From Urophycis tenuis (Eukaryota; Chordata; Actinopteri; Gadiformes; Phycidae): a stretch of 64,000 bases of DNA. Below, in pieces: positions 31,236-45,235 of this stretch (within the stretch, counting starts at the first letter, position 1; every line of letters begins with the position of its first letter). The stretch covers positions 6,742,420-6,806,419 of the forward strand of contig JAXIVH010000012.1 in assembly GCA_036785325.1 (NCBI GenBank), read 5' to 3'. A program made the translations under genes and the position numbers. The notes beneath the pieces are model-generated. The model saw only the letters and a list, made by a program, of their open reading frames with translations. It was not told the origin of the DNA and made no database searches.

Positions 31236-33001
31236 GAGGCCGCGACTGGTCTGAAAACTAACGCAATACGCTGGAGAGCTGCGGTTTTTCTCTATAAAAC
31301 ACTTTATTTACACTATTCAAAACGTTTACAATGAGTCGTTTTTGTATTCGTATTAAATCATATAATATATAAAATGTATTTATATTTAAATGTGTAATAC
31401 ATGTTGATCATAAGCGCTTGAATAAAAAGCGACTCACTGGAATCGGTTGATATAGGTAAACATTATAGTGCTTTTCATCCAGAAAAAAACGCAGCTCCTG
31501 CGTTTACCGTACTGCTTTCAAGTTTGTTTACAGGCCGGTTTTTACCTCTCCATTATGGCGGCGACGTTTACGTGCGAGCCAAATGCCAATGCAGCGTCTA
31601 CTATCAGCGCACGTTCCTATAATACGTCTATGGGAATATGCACCATGTTATTATAGAGCTCATAGGCAGTCTACGCCTCTATAGTTCATTAACCACATAG
31701 GTTGAACCCACTGCCAATTAACAGTGATTCATTATTATACCCGAATTGTGCATTTATTGGGTGCCATATTGTTGTAACATGTAAAGTACACTTGCAACAA
31801 ATGTTATCTTTCTAGTGGTCGTGTGGTATAAATCAACCATTGATTTTATAGTGTGTATTTGTATTATTTGTATATCATGTATTATTATTATTTGTCACAA
31901 ATAGTCGTCGTATGAACTATTTTCTCATAATTGATTTCCTTCATGTGGTTGTAACCCTTAACTTGTGCCAATAGATGGCAATGTAAGCTAATTTAAAGAA
32001 ATATTGTGTTCCTAAACGTGTTATAAAGGTAGTAAAGTCATAGGTAGTAATGATTGATAGGACTTAAATCTACAACGACACACATACATTGAATTAATTA
32101 CAAAAAAGTCACAAAAGAGTATATATACTACTTCTACTACTACTATCACTTCTACTACTAATAATATCAACATGAATAATGTACAATGATATCCACATTA
32201 TTCACATTAACAGATTTGCCAAACATAAACACATAATAAAAATGTGGAATAATATAGTTGATCCCAGTAGAGAAGAGACGTCAGTCAAGAGTATGTTTTT
32301 TTTTTTCTTCTCTGAGTGCCGAAGGTTTAAGAAAGTGATCAGGGCCAAAAACCTTTGGCTCACGGGTCATTCAGCCACCGCAGCATCCGTGACTGGCTGT
32401 GGACGAGCTGGTTAGCGGCACCCTAGGACCAATATAGTCATCCACTGGGAGACGAGCGCAGATGACTCACCCGCTCGCTCACCCCGCTCGCTCACACAAG
32501 CATCAGGAGGTCTGCAAGCACATGGATGTGAGACCAACCACATGAGAATACACGTCCAATTAGCTGGCAAGACGCTGACTATAATAGCATAGTTACCTCC
32601 TTTAAGGTCTTCTTTGTTTGGTAAATAGCTCTCCGCTGCCCGACTGTAAGGCTGTGTGTCTGGTAAGCTTGGGTACAAGGGACGCCTTTACTAGCCTCAC
32701 CACCTCTCAAACCATGACCAGGAACAGGAAAATGGTCGTGGAAAATGTGATTTTCAAGTTGAAAAACTATTAAAAAAACACGACGGTTGTCCAAGGACTG
32801 ACGGTGAAATGGCTTTTTTACAGTCTAATTTGTTCGTTTTTCATTAAGGGCCAACTTTCACTCGAGGTACAGGGATAGGAAACACTAAAATGGCTCCAAA
32901 GCTACGGGGTCTCATTTGGCTTCATGAGTACTCGTCTGTTACCGAAGGCAAATATAATAATCCATTTGCAATTACCCAATAAACCCAATAAAGTGTTCTC
33001 T

Positions 33002-33295
<294 letters not shown>

Positions 33296-33482
33296 TATGA
33301 CCACAATGAGAATGAACCACCCACTGGGCAAAGGCATTCAGAGCTAATGGAAAAGCAGTTGTTATTTCCTCAAGGCATTTAGTTGAAAGACATTTCAAAC
33401 TCCCAATTTTCCCATGAGCAATACCTCATCTTTTACAGATGGCTATGTGTTGTAGAAAGTAAAACTGTATGTAGGCCTATAT

Positions 33483-33520
<38 letters not shown>

Positions 33521-33720
33521 TACATTTGGGCAGCTGTTCACTGTCTCTCTTCTGTTTAAAGAAAATCATTAGAACAAAGTACTGTATATCTGTAAATTCT
33601 TCCCTATTTAATATGTTCTGTCGATGTACATACGAATCATGTGCTTAACAACTCACTGGAAATACAGTGATTTGTCTGGCACTTCAAAATAGAATCTCAC
33701 ACACATTAACATATAGGCAA

Positions 33721-33841
<121 letters not shown>

Positions 33842-33964
33842 AAGGGCTTCTGGTGAACATGGTTGCAGTTTTTAAGCTTTTATTGTTCCTAAATCAGCTG
33901 TTTTATGACACTCTCTGGGTCATGCACTCAATCTAGACACCACTAGACTAATGAGGAGCAGGCA

Positions 33965-33968
<4 letters not shown>

Positions 33969-34016
<48 letters not shown>

Positions 34017-34021
34017 TCACA

Positions 34022-34068
<47 letters not shown>
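33969..34068. repeat. (TC)n-(AC)n compound microsatellite
   Basis: Alternating TC and AC blocks. Confidence 0.96.
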
Positions 34069-34070
<2 letters not shown>

Positions 34071-35787
34071 CAAACTAATAACAGACACACCTACAAACTT
34101 CAAACTGCCAATGTGGCCATGCACACACAGAAAATAACCACAACCTAAACACACACCCACACACAGACATTAACCTCAAACCAACCACACACACACCCCC
34201 ACATACACACACACACAGACCTGCCCACACACTCTCTGTGTCAAACACACCATTTCAAAGGGAGCATGTAAACCCACCAACACTAGGCCTACTGATGCTT
34301 CTGGCTTCACATGAAAGGAAGAAATAAGGGTTGGGTAATGATGATAAGAAAACCTGAAGGGCTCCCACATTACAGCTGTTGTCACTCAACGGTTGATTTG
34401 AGTATCTCTAAAAAACAAAAAACAAAGCAGATGCACAAAGCCTCAAGAAATGATTAATTAAATTGATGATAACAGCAACACATGATACAAATATGTATGA
34501 TAAAGACTTTTCAACGTTTGAAATTTCTTTTTTTGGGGGGGGGTTCTGTGTTTTTGTTTAGATTGGAATCTTAACGGCTGTTGGGTGAAGATCGCAGTTC
34601 TGTGCGTAAATTACGCAGTGTCTCCATCTGGTGGAGCGCTGGGTGCGGGAAAGGGAGCAGTGCAGACGAGCCGACCACGGAACGGTGGTTCGGCTGGACC
34701 GACCCGGTTCACTCACCCCGGTTCACCCACTGTGTACACGTGTGACTGCCCTTCACAACCACAGCCGCTAATCGAAAAGTTAATAGAGTGGATGCACTAA
34801 TTTTTGCGACCACATTACGTCATGTGGGAGTATTTTAGGTGTTTTTTAGACGTATTTGACAGTAGTTCAAGTCGGACCGCAGTCTTTGCTTAATGGTGCG
34901 ATTGCGATAATCCATTGGAAAACGAAGCCTACGTACCCAAATAACCCACGAACAGGAAAAACAGAGGCAAAACTGTTCTGGACTCTTGAAAGTCATATGA
35001 TATTTTGGTTTTAGACATTCTATAGGTACCTTAGGCGAATTAATAGCCGCAAATGTGAACCAATACCAAGAATATAACCAGTTTGCATTATGCCAAACTG
35101 TCGTTTTTTTTTTTTTTTTTGCTGACATCACCAATACCATCCATCCCTTTGTGCTTTCTGCCGTGCAGGGGCTTTACAGTGAGCCGTAGTTAGAGATGTG
35201 TGTCAGGACAACAGTGGAGCCCCCAACAGCCCACATCCAGAGACGGCTGTGAGGGCTACTGTTCTCGAGACACCGCTGGTCAGTGGCAGAGAAACACTGT
35301 CACTCTTGATCATTTCATTGGTGATGTCTGCACAACAATGATTACATTTAAATCCAATGATTATACTTTCAAATCCCTGCGGGGGATTTGGGTTGGAGAG
35401 CACTGACAAAATGTAAGTAAATCTACGGCCTCGAAGCAATCAAAACCCAATGTTCCATCCACTTTGCTCCACAACCACATTACACGCTCCAATCAGAAGT
35501 TGTCTCGCGGACTGCACACACACACACACATGCACACGCACATGCACACGCACACACATGCACATACACGCGCAAACACACACACACACAGGCACACGCA
35601 CACACGTGTGCGTGGAGCGGAACACAGGAACATGGAGCCGGTCCACTGCGGACCCTTGGTTAATAACCTGTATCAGTGTCAAGCAGAGAGGAGTTTCTGG
35701 CCGAGCATGACCGGGTCCATAACAATGTGAGTGGAGAAACACCATGTCAATATTAACAGGAGAAGGTTTAGTCAGAAACCTCTTGTT

Positions 35788-35987
35788 NNNNNNNNNNNNN
35801 NNNNNNNNNNNNNNNNNNNNNNNNNNNNNNNNNNNNNNNNNNNNNNNNNNNNNNNNNNNNNNNNNNNNNNNNNNNNNNNNNNNNNNNNNNNNNNNNNNNN
35901 NNNNNNNNNNNNNNNNNNNNNNNNNNNNNNNNNNNNNNNNNNNNNNNNNNNNNNNNNNNNNNNNNNNNNNNNNNNNNNNNNNNNNNN
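35788..35987. other. Assembly gap, 200 N
   Basis: Exactly 200 N, typical of a placeholder for a gap of unknown size. Confidence 0.99.
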
Positions 35988-37134
35988 AGAGATATTCTAC
36001 CAAAGAAATAACTTGAGTGGTGAGCGGATGAAGAGAGGATTTTAGTGGAATTCTCAGAGGCCAGTCTACACATTGTTGTGTTCACGGTTGAAAGCCAATG
36101 ACACACTTAAAGATTGGGCGAAACAATGACGGAGCCCAGATTTGAACTTGTCTGCTATCAGACTATACATTATAAATCTAAAGTTTGTTTCCGTGTTCCC
36201 CCTGTGTTTCTATGTTACCTCTGGGCTGTCCCCTGCCACCTCTCAGCTGGTAAAGGAATACTCTCATCGCCAGAGAACAAACGGATGGATGATGAGTGTT
36301 GCCCCATTCACCAACATACCAGATGACCAATGGACCATCTCTGAGCCAGAGCTGGGGTGAGAGCAGTGGAACACCTTGAGTCGGCAGATGGCAGAGCAAT
36401 GGGAGCATGGAGGTATAGAAAGTAAACAGCTACTATGAGAAATAGCGAGCCATTCGTTTTTTTTATTTTTTATAAATTGTCTGGCCAAAAGGCACAGAGA
36501 CTAAAGGAAACTGAACTAAAGCCTTCATTTTTCACATCTGTCTGAATAACCCTGTGTAAAACGTTGTTCAGCTCCTGTCCAGCAGAGTATACTTCAAAAC
36601 AGTCACCTGTCTCCATCAGGGCCGCGACACACAGTCCATCTCAGAAGACCAAGATTTGGGGGGGGGGGGGGTGAAGAGAAGCAAGCAGGAGAGGAATTTG
36701 GAAGGAGACTAAACAGTGCTCTTTAGGCCTGGCCTCAACTGCTGCTTCAACCCATCAGAAATACTGTGGAAATACTTCACATGAACCATTACCCTTCACA
36801 GCCCATTACAAGTAAAAACCCACAGATACATTTAGCATTTATCTCCGGTACCTGGACGCCGCAATTATCCCAGTCCATCAGTTCAGATGTATCAGCAGCT
36901 AAGTCCAACAAGCCCCTTCCAACGTGACTGCTTCTGTCAGCTAATTGCACCTCCTTCTCTGAGCAGAGTGATCTAATTCATCTGTTTGATCATAGATGCA
37001 ATTAAGTAACAATGGTCCTCGCATCAGCAAGCATTAACAACTGTTATAAATCATCAGAACCCTCCCAGGAGTGCTTGGCCAAAAAGCACACATTGCAGAT
37101 ATTCCTTTTCAAAGTCCTCATTAATCCAATAACT

Positions 37135-37176
37135 CACTCTCTCTCTCTCACACACACACACTCTCCCTTTCTCTCT

Positions 37177-37233
<57 letters not shown>
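37135..37233. repeat. (TC)n microsatellite
   Basis: TC array with a short AC block at its start. Confidence 0.96.
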
Positions 37234-37236
<3 letters not shown>

Positions 37237-39531
37237 TCTTCCTGGCTACCACAATGCAGTGGCCTGTCCTCTCTCGACTGTGGGAGACGGCTTTGGAAGT
37301 CGACTTTTCTCAGATGATTCTAACATGAGAAGAAAGGGACCCTCGCTTCTTTCCTGCATGTGTTTTGCTGTAGCCGGGCCTGCGTGTGGGAGAAAACCCC
37401 CTGAAGTACCAGACACGCTGAGCGGTGGGATACGCAGGTACGACTCAGACGCCAGCGAGACACTCGGCGCTGTGATTCAACCTCGCGCTTACTGGCACTC
37501 ACAGTGACTCAGCCTTTGGCCACACGTACAAATGAAGGCAAACCGGTGGTTCTCACGCGAGGACAACAACACACCGTTCGCCCGAGACCCTGGACAATCG
37601 TTGGGGGTTTTACAAAGACATTGTATGGACGCAGTGTTTGGTAGACGTGTGCAAAGCAACCTTCAAAAGCTAAACAAAAGGTAAATCCTCCCCCATCTCC
37701 GATGAAACCCAGGGCACTCAGCTCCGGGATCTGATCGACCCGACGCGGCACCGACACAGTGATGTCATTGAGCTTCTCTTGTGTCGCTGGAGTCTCGTTC
37801 TGATGTTTGGTTACACTCGGGCTGTCCAAGTCAGTCTGACGTGGAGTGGACTCGACACATCTGGACACTTTTTGTTTTCATATTACATGCATTTCAATAT
37901 ATTTGTGTTATGGTTGACTTTGGTTGCAGTGTGCGATGACTTTTAATACAGACTGACAATATAACAACCCTGGACCGTTTGATTTCCCCAGCTAACATGA
38001 TGTTGGATGTATACTGTATAGAAATTATGTTTATAAGAATCATGGCACAGTAAAGGGTGGACTAGAGAGTACAAAAACAGGTTTGCAACATAAATTATGA
38101 GGCAATTGTAAAAAGAATAATTGGATGTGAAGGATTTTTTTCCTGCCTGGACAAAAAAAAAGACATGGTAAAGTAAGCTACAGTAAATTAAATTCTATAT
38201 AATATGAGGACAGACAACAGAAATTCAATGATCAGCCTTCCACTGCACGATCGATCATTCATTTGAAGATTTTTCACATCTCTAACCACAAAAACGCTAT
38301 AATGGCTGAACGGTATTTTAGAAAGCTGTTAATGGGTAGCAGATGTGAGTATCTCACTGCGGCTGCTGAGTAATCTGTATTTCAAAGGGCTGGTCCGTAC
38401 CCCGTACCCCTGTGTTGAGAATACATTGGCATTACGCAACAAGCTGACAGCCCTCTAACAAGTCTTACTGACACAAGCATTACCAAAGAGAAATCCTCTG
38501 ACACCAAAGTGCCAAACTTGGCGGTTTAGGATTCAGCCGGATCAATCTGCACACCACTAGGTCAATCAAAGCCTAGAAGCGGCTTGCGTCATTACGAGTG
38601 AGAGTGATGTACGACTGTTTGGCCGTAGGACAAAAAGTGTTTGCTAGAGTTTACCACACCAAGGAAACAGCATGGAAAACTGGTTATTCTCGAGAACTTT
38701 CACCAAGGGTTTAATGAAGATAGTGGAAGTGAATCAAAGTTTGTGTGTGCTTACGGTGGGCCTACTTAACTCGTTCAAGCTGTAAGCTGCAAGCGACAGG
38801 TAGTTGGCTTGGTCAGACGATAAGCCTGATCCATGTCTCTTGTTGGACTGAAGTCCCTACAAACGATCTGCTCCTTGCTGTAAGTACCTCCTAATACCCA
38901 GCTTTGCCGCTGCGCCACACTCAGTCCCACTGGTGGCTTAGGCTTGTCCATACTCACGGTGGGGCCGTATTCATCAAATCAGCTAGCGAGGACACATTGA
39001 GGAATTAGCATCTGGTTTCCAATTCCAGCAAGTTTTGACTGTGAGAAAAAAAGAAAAAAAAACTTCCAAGACAGTATTCAGGAAGAAGGGATCCAGAAGA
39101 AAATAGTAGGCCTTCAAATCTTCAAATGTGAACATGAAAGTTGTTTTAATGTTTTAAAGAGTAAAGCACGCTAACATCAAATGTGTGTTTTTACTTGGTG
39201 CAAATAGGCACCAGGTGATACAATCAGGCAATCGTTAGTTGTTTGTCAAACTGTTTGCTGCCTCAATGACTCAAGAGTCTTATCAATCTATGAAATTATA
39301 ATTTTGGGGAAGAAGTCAGAAAATCGCTTTCTAAGAAGATGTTCAGAGATGACATCGACATGGGGGGCAGTTTCTTGATCCTCTAAGCTTTTTCAATAAA
39401 ACAACAATGTGTTTCTGGGATTTCTGTATCCCATTAATTGGGAGTTGAGCTGTTGCACGGTGGTTCATCCTGTCTGCCTGTGGTGTACGGAGATGATGGG
39501 TGGCACGGGCAACTCGGCGGCTCCACCTGCT

Positions 39532-39570
39532 AGCATGCTAACCACGTAGGCAGTGCGCGGTTAGCATGCT
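39532..39570. repeat. Perfect hairpin, 12-bp arms
   Basis: AGCATGCTAACC, a 15-base loop, then the exact complement GGTTAGCATGCT. Confidence 0.9.
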
Positions 39571-39787
39571 GTCCTGTGCTACGTGTCCTCTCTTTCAACC
39601 CACTTCCCGGCCTGTCTTCGCCGTCCTTCACATAAAGGCACAGAAGCCCGTAAAAAGTTCCTCTGGCAGACGGGGGGGGGGGGGGGGGGAGGAGGAACCA
39701 CAGGGGGTGCTTAAGTACAGCAGATGAACAAAGTGAGAGAACCTCTGTTTCAAAATGGCCACCGACATGAAGCAGACATCAGGAGTC

Positions 39788-39834
39788 GGGGATTTGCATT
39801 TCATTTTTTAATGTTACATGGAATGCAAATCCCC
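39788..39834. promoter_or_regulatory. Inverted pair of POU octamer motifs in a perfect 13-bp inverted repeat
   Basis: GGGGATTTGCATT (39788-39800) and its exact complement AATGCAAATCCCC (39822-39834), separated by 21 AT-rich bases. Each arm contains the classic POU octamer ATGCAAAT. Function is inference. Confidence 0.55.
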
Positions 39835-41179
39835 AGTGGCTGCAGGCCAAGGATTTTCGAGTCAGATTTCCTAAGTTTTCCAGAAGGAGAAGGGTTTTTC
39901 ATCTGAAGGGCACCGTACTTATCTACCGTGGATCCGCTCTAAACCCGAGCTTACATCGCCAGTGCTCTCGCCTATCATGGAGTCTTTAACAATGTATGAT
40001 AATAATAATTACAGTGTAAACACATGGCGGTAGAAAACGTTGTGTGCCAGCATCCAATATCAACAGAATTCTCCACCATCCACAGATTCCAAAAGGCCGT
40101 TTATGCACACAAAGATGGAGTCCAATAAAGGATTAATTGTGTTTGGGTTGAATTGTGACCTCTTTTTGGGGAATTTGTGAGCTGTTGTAACAACTGAATT
40201 ATATCTTTTGAAACTCGTAAACACAATGCATTCTGAGAAGTATAAACTATTTGATAGCCATCTGAGCAACACCGTGGCGATTATTGCCGCATATCGCCTG
40301 CAAAGAAATAAACATCTACACAACTTCATGAATGATTTGCACGAGTCGTTTGCGTTTTGCGACGTGTATAAATGATTCTCACAGATGTCGCTACTTCACT
40401 CATCAGGCCTGACGTGGTTATTGTCTTTGAGGAGAAAACAGGAAGGAGGTCACACAGTGAATACAGTAGTGTGGGAAGAGAACACTAAAACCTGGTAACC
40501 GGAGACAATGTAATGCCTTCTGAAACACTGCGACGCGCCTCTGGCCGGCTCTTTCACCATGTATGGGCAAATGCCAGGGCGAAAGACCGGGTGCTGAGAA
40601 CCTGGAACGCCCGGCTGGTTCTGCTCTTGCTGAATCCATTAGGAAGGTGAACATGTGCGAGTGTTTACTCTGGAGTCGTCCAGGAGGAAAGGAATAATCC
40701 GAATGGAAAGCCGGCTCAGGGCCCCGAACGGCCGGCTTCCTGGGTACGGTTTTATGAGGAAAGTCGACGTTTCCTTGACAGCGAGGGTTCCAGACTGACA
40801 CCTGTTCCTCCTTAGAGCTCAGGGAAGCGCCGGATGCAAAGTGGGGAACCGGGGAAGGCACACGCCACAGAACATAACCCTCGGCATGCGCCGCTTTGCG
40901 ACGTGGGAATGTTTACAGAAGCATTTCGAAAATGCGGCCACATTTTTCATGAAATTGCCTCCAACAACCCTTGTCTATAGTTTCCTTCCCTTTAAAGGCT
41001 CAGCGTGGGGATGTTTGAAGGCTCACGCTGAGAAGAAGAGATGTTTTCATTGCATTGCATTGACCCCTGGTGTCGGTGCGGTGCTGCTTTAAACCTCCCC
41101 CTACGTTCTCTTTAGTTTCATATCTCCCTATTGACCTTTGGCTCACACCTCGGACAGGAGAACCAGGGTGGGGGAATGG

Positions 41180-41218
<39 letters not shown>

Positions 41219-41675
41219 GGGAGGGGAGCGGGGGGGGGGCAGAAAGGATTACTGGAAGTGATCGGGGGGGGGGGGGTTCAAGAAAAAGAGTGAGAGAGAA
41301 AAAAGTGCAAACAGTGCAAAGAGTGCAAATGCGCAAGAGAAAATACACTGCAAACCAGAGGCAAAGAGAGTTAGAGGTGGAGAGAGCAACCAGAGAAAGA
41401 GGATGTCATAGAGAAACAGAGAGAGAGAGAGAGGGGTTCTGGCAGATCAATATAGAGAGACTGCATTAGGAGGAGTGTGTGCAGCATATCACACTAGCTT
41501 TTCAGCGCGCTAGATGAATGGAGAGAAAGAGGGAGATGATGAAAGAGAGCATTACAGACACCTGGGACTCCAAAGTACCTGAAATCAGCCAAGCTGCCGC
41601 AGGTTTCTGGCACCGGTCAGACTGACAGACTGACTGGATGCCAGGGACAGACCACTCATAGCTGCTGACAGGGAG

Positions 41676-41786
<111 letters not shown>

Positions 41787-42223
41787 ACAGATTGTTTGAG
41801 GAAAAGAGACCCTGGACCCTCCAACCTTGCCTGCTGGCAATCCTCTCTCCAATTGGATGCCAATCACATGACCTCTGACCCATTCACACTAGTAAACCGT
41901 AGCTTATGGTAAATGCAAATAAAACATGACTGCACTGGAGTTGTCCTTCTGCCGATGGCACACACACTTTACAATAACCAGGAGGAATATAAACACATCC
42001 TGTACATTGGTTGGGATTTCACATCCATTTTGAAAACCACTTTTTTGGTGGATTGGGAATGCTGTTAAAATTCTATAGTGCGTCGTGAAATATACAATAC
42101 ACTCAATATACATTTTATATTTGGGATTGTCTTACATATTAAAATCCCTGTGAATTCCAGTTACGCTTTAACTTGCCAGTTCTCACATGTACTTCATGTG
42201 CGCTGCATATGACGTGCGTGTGC

Positions 42224-42254
<31 letters not shown>

Positions 42255-42469
42255 TGTGCGGGGGGCTTTTCAAATCTGACAGGCTGAGGGTTCGGTCGAG
42301 TCTCTCGGTCGGTAACCCGCGGCTCACGAACCCGCGACGCGTTTCATGTGGATCAAATGAGGATTTCCCTGGCAGCGAGACACACAAATACATTAGCCCT
42401 AATTATACTTTTGGATGAACGCTGCCTCGAAACCCGGCCCGCCCTGGGAGCACGGCGTTGAGTGACGTG

Positions 42470-42920
42470 TGCAGATAGGCCGGCGGCGGCGGCGGGAGCC
42501 CTTCATCCGGGACTCAGAAACACAAAGCGTCCTCCGTCACCAACACGGTGTTTGGTCGGTTCGATCCCCGCTAAAATGAATCCAAGGCAGATCTGGTTTC
42601 AGCGCGCGAGAGAGATCAGAAGGCCGCGGGGCCCTCACTCCGCTTCACATCGCCGCCGGTCGTCACGAACCCGCCGCCGCCGCCGCCGCCGCTCCCAGCA
42701 GCGGCCCCGGCCCGCCGCCGTGCGGGTTAACGCTGCGAGTCCTGCGGCGCGAGTGGGCCTGTCGTAAACGAGAAGCAGGCTCCCGCCGACTCAGCCAGCG
42801 CTCCTCGTCTCCTGTCACTTCTGCACGGCTTGGCGGGGCTGAAAGAGGCTGCAAAGGCGCCAGAATGCGCCTACAGCCTCCGGCGGGGAGCCAGCGAGGC
42901 TTTCTCCCGGTGTCCACCCC
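42470..42920. promoter_or_regulatory. Orphan CpG-rich stretch
   Basis: A GC-rich block with (GGC)n at 42480-42494 and (CCG)n at 42670-42692, AGCAGCGGCCCCGGCCC and many CpGs, in an otherwise AT-rich spacer. No recognised coding exon. It may be a promoter of an unseen transcript or a distal element. Confidence 0.45.
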
Positions 42921-44859
42921 CGTGAATATATTTATATTGTAATAATAGCTGTATTTGTGTCAGCGTGTGTGCGCGTGGGTCTGTCAATGGCGAACGTGTG
43001 TGTGTGTGTGGAGACAGCACGGTGGAGGAGTTCGAATGAGGTCATTCGCAACGTGAAAAATAATCCAGATGCATTCAAGGCGACAGGCGCGCGAGCACAC
43101 ACGCGCACGCACACACACACGCACACACACACACACGCACACACACAAATCGCACATGTACAAATGTCACACACACAGTGCAGTGTCTGTCCTGTGTGTG
43201 CTGTGCATCTTCGTTAGTTGTAGTCAAACTCCCAGAACCAGAAGAGTAAGCTGGGGGAGGAGAAAAATGGATGGAGCAGGATACAGTCTGGAGGTCCAAC
43301 TCAGGGACCTCCAGTCTGGAGTCAGGGTCCTGACGGAGACTGAAGAGCGACTATCAGGCCTTCTCATCAGACGCTTCAGGCAGAAGGATTCTGTTTACTG
43401 ATACGTTACGATGCAGCGGGTGGTCCATAGTGAGGAACAGCATCATGCCGAGAGAACCGAACCCTACATCTTAAATAAATCAAATAGATAGAACATTCGT
43501 TGTTGAAAATTATTTGGGATTTTCCAGACGTTTTTTTTTCTTACTTGTTCCACTTCTTAAATGTGAGCTCAACTGGGCTCTGCTGTGTTTTATGTAGAAA
43601 GAAGGAAATGGTTCTGGCCTCTCACAGGACCGTGTGTTAAGGTCTGGGTGGAGGATACAGGCACTCAGGTCGTTGAACAGTTAACAAACGTGTAACCAAA
43701 ACGTCTCCCTCCGACGCCGTCGACCTCAGAACGTTGAGTGGAGGACATTGGAGACAATGAGCTGTTGAAGGTTATCATTACTGTTGTTACCTTAACATCA
43801 GCTGCTTTTTATAGCCCTCGTCTCGGTGTGGCGCCCTGCACACTGACCTGCCCTCAGACGTTTAACCATCCTGCTGAGGTGCAGCAATCCCCCAGGGACC
43901 CCAGAGGAACCAGGGGTACTTAACTCTTAGGGGTGCCCGCGTGACGCATGCCAGGGAACACTGGAAGATTTAACACACAGCATTTCGGGAAAGATTTTGG
44001 GTGCAAAAAAACGTGAAACGTTTTAAGTTGTATGTATCAGACCCTTGGTCTATTGTTACCATGCCCACCATTCACACACGCACACACAGGAGAGAGAAGG
44101 TGGTGCATGAAAAGTACTAAAGTAGTAGTAATTTGGGGCTACCTCAGACGGCCTAGGGGTACAGTGCTCGGTTGAGAACCTCTGATTTAAGATAAACAGC
44201 TAAACTGCTGCAGAGATTGATATGTGGTAGCTGTACACAATACAGATGCCGTCCTGAATGTCGCCGAGATCAACTCTAAAAGCATCTGGATGCTAATTAC
44301 AAAATTAACCAAATTCTACATGTCTGGAAGCGTGCGGAAAGTATAATTGCCCCGGCTGATTGGACGGAAAGATGTTTCATTTATGCTTTATGATATTTTT
44401 TAGATGAAGCACAAGTTGTTCTTTGCTGGAATGTTTTCTTAAGCTGTTTTGGGGAGAGTGAGTCTTATCAAACTACGTAATTATACATTTCTCCTAAACA
44501 AGCCATCCACCTCTCATTTCTCCTCGGTTGAATGTTTTCTACTATCAACAGCAACCCTGTGCTCAGCATCAAGCTATTCAGCACACGAACAAAGACACAA
44601 TCCTGGCAACCGAAAACGTAAATTAAATTCTACATCTGTTATCAATTGTGCAAGCTGAAACAACAATAGTTTGGAGTCTTGGGCCGTTACAGTGGTTAAT
44701 GAGCCAAAAGAACTGCATTTGTTGACTTTTGTAATCACAGATTCGGGAAATTTTAATTGCAGAAAAAATTAATAAATAGCCAATAGCTTGGTGAGTCGTG
44801 TTGTGATCAATGTAAATACAATACAAATAAATAATGCAAAAACATTGTGTGTTACTCAC

Positions 44860-45235
44860 CAAAATCAATATGCAGGTATGAGGTATCGTACACCGTGACG
44901 TCACATCACCAGGACCGCCCCCATTTCGGAAGTGTACGAGCATAAGAATGTTAATGGTAGTAAATGGTGTTTCGGTCCTTGTTTAGTGATTAATCGTCAT
45001 TTGTCATTCGCTGTGTTTGAGACTGCCACGGTGTTTCCCATGCGAGACGTGGGAAAACAAAAGTTTTGATTAGCACAGGAGACGGTGTATTATTTATTTA
45101 AGATTTCACATGACTACAACACGTACTCTCGACATCATGGAGCATCACCAACAACAAAACATTCCATGATGCACTTGGATGTACGAGCCTTATGTGGTAC
45201 GACGGTCGGGAGCGAGCAGGTGACGTCATTTCCGC
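44860..45235 (-). promoter_or_regulatory. CRE and GC-box cluster with a minus-strand splice donor
   Basis: Two perfect CREs TGACGTCA (44896-44903 and 45221-45228). On the minus strand a GC box GGGGGCGG precedes the first CRE and a donor TTTTG|GTGAGT follows at 44860. Together this looks like a small promoter and first exon; no downstream exon was identified. Confidence 0.35.

Noticed and set aside
31468..31656. 62-residue plus-strand frame with MAATFTCEPNANAA as a new gene start
   Set aside because: The start context is interesting, but no continuation exon or homology was found; kept only as part of the promoter finding.
40418..40861. 147-residue minus-strand frame
   Set aside because: No family resemblance and no supporting splice structure.
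42663..42917. 84-residue frame in the CpG-rich stretch
   Set aside because: Arg/Pro/Ala-rich composition follows from the GC content; no homology.
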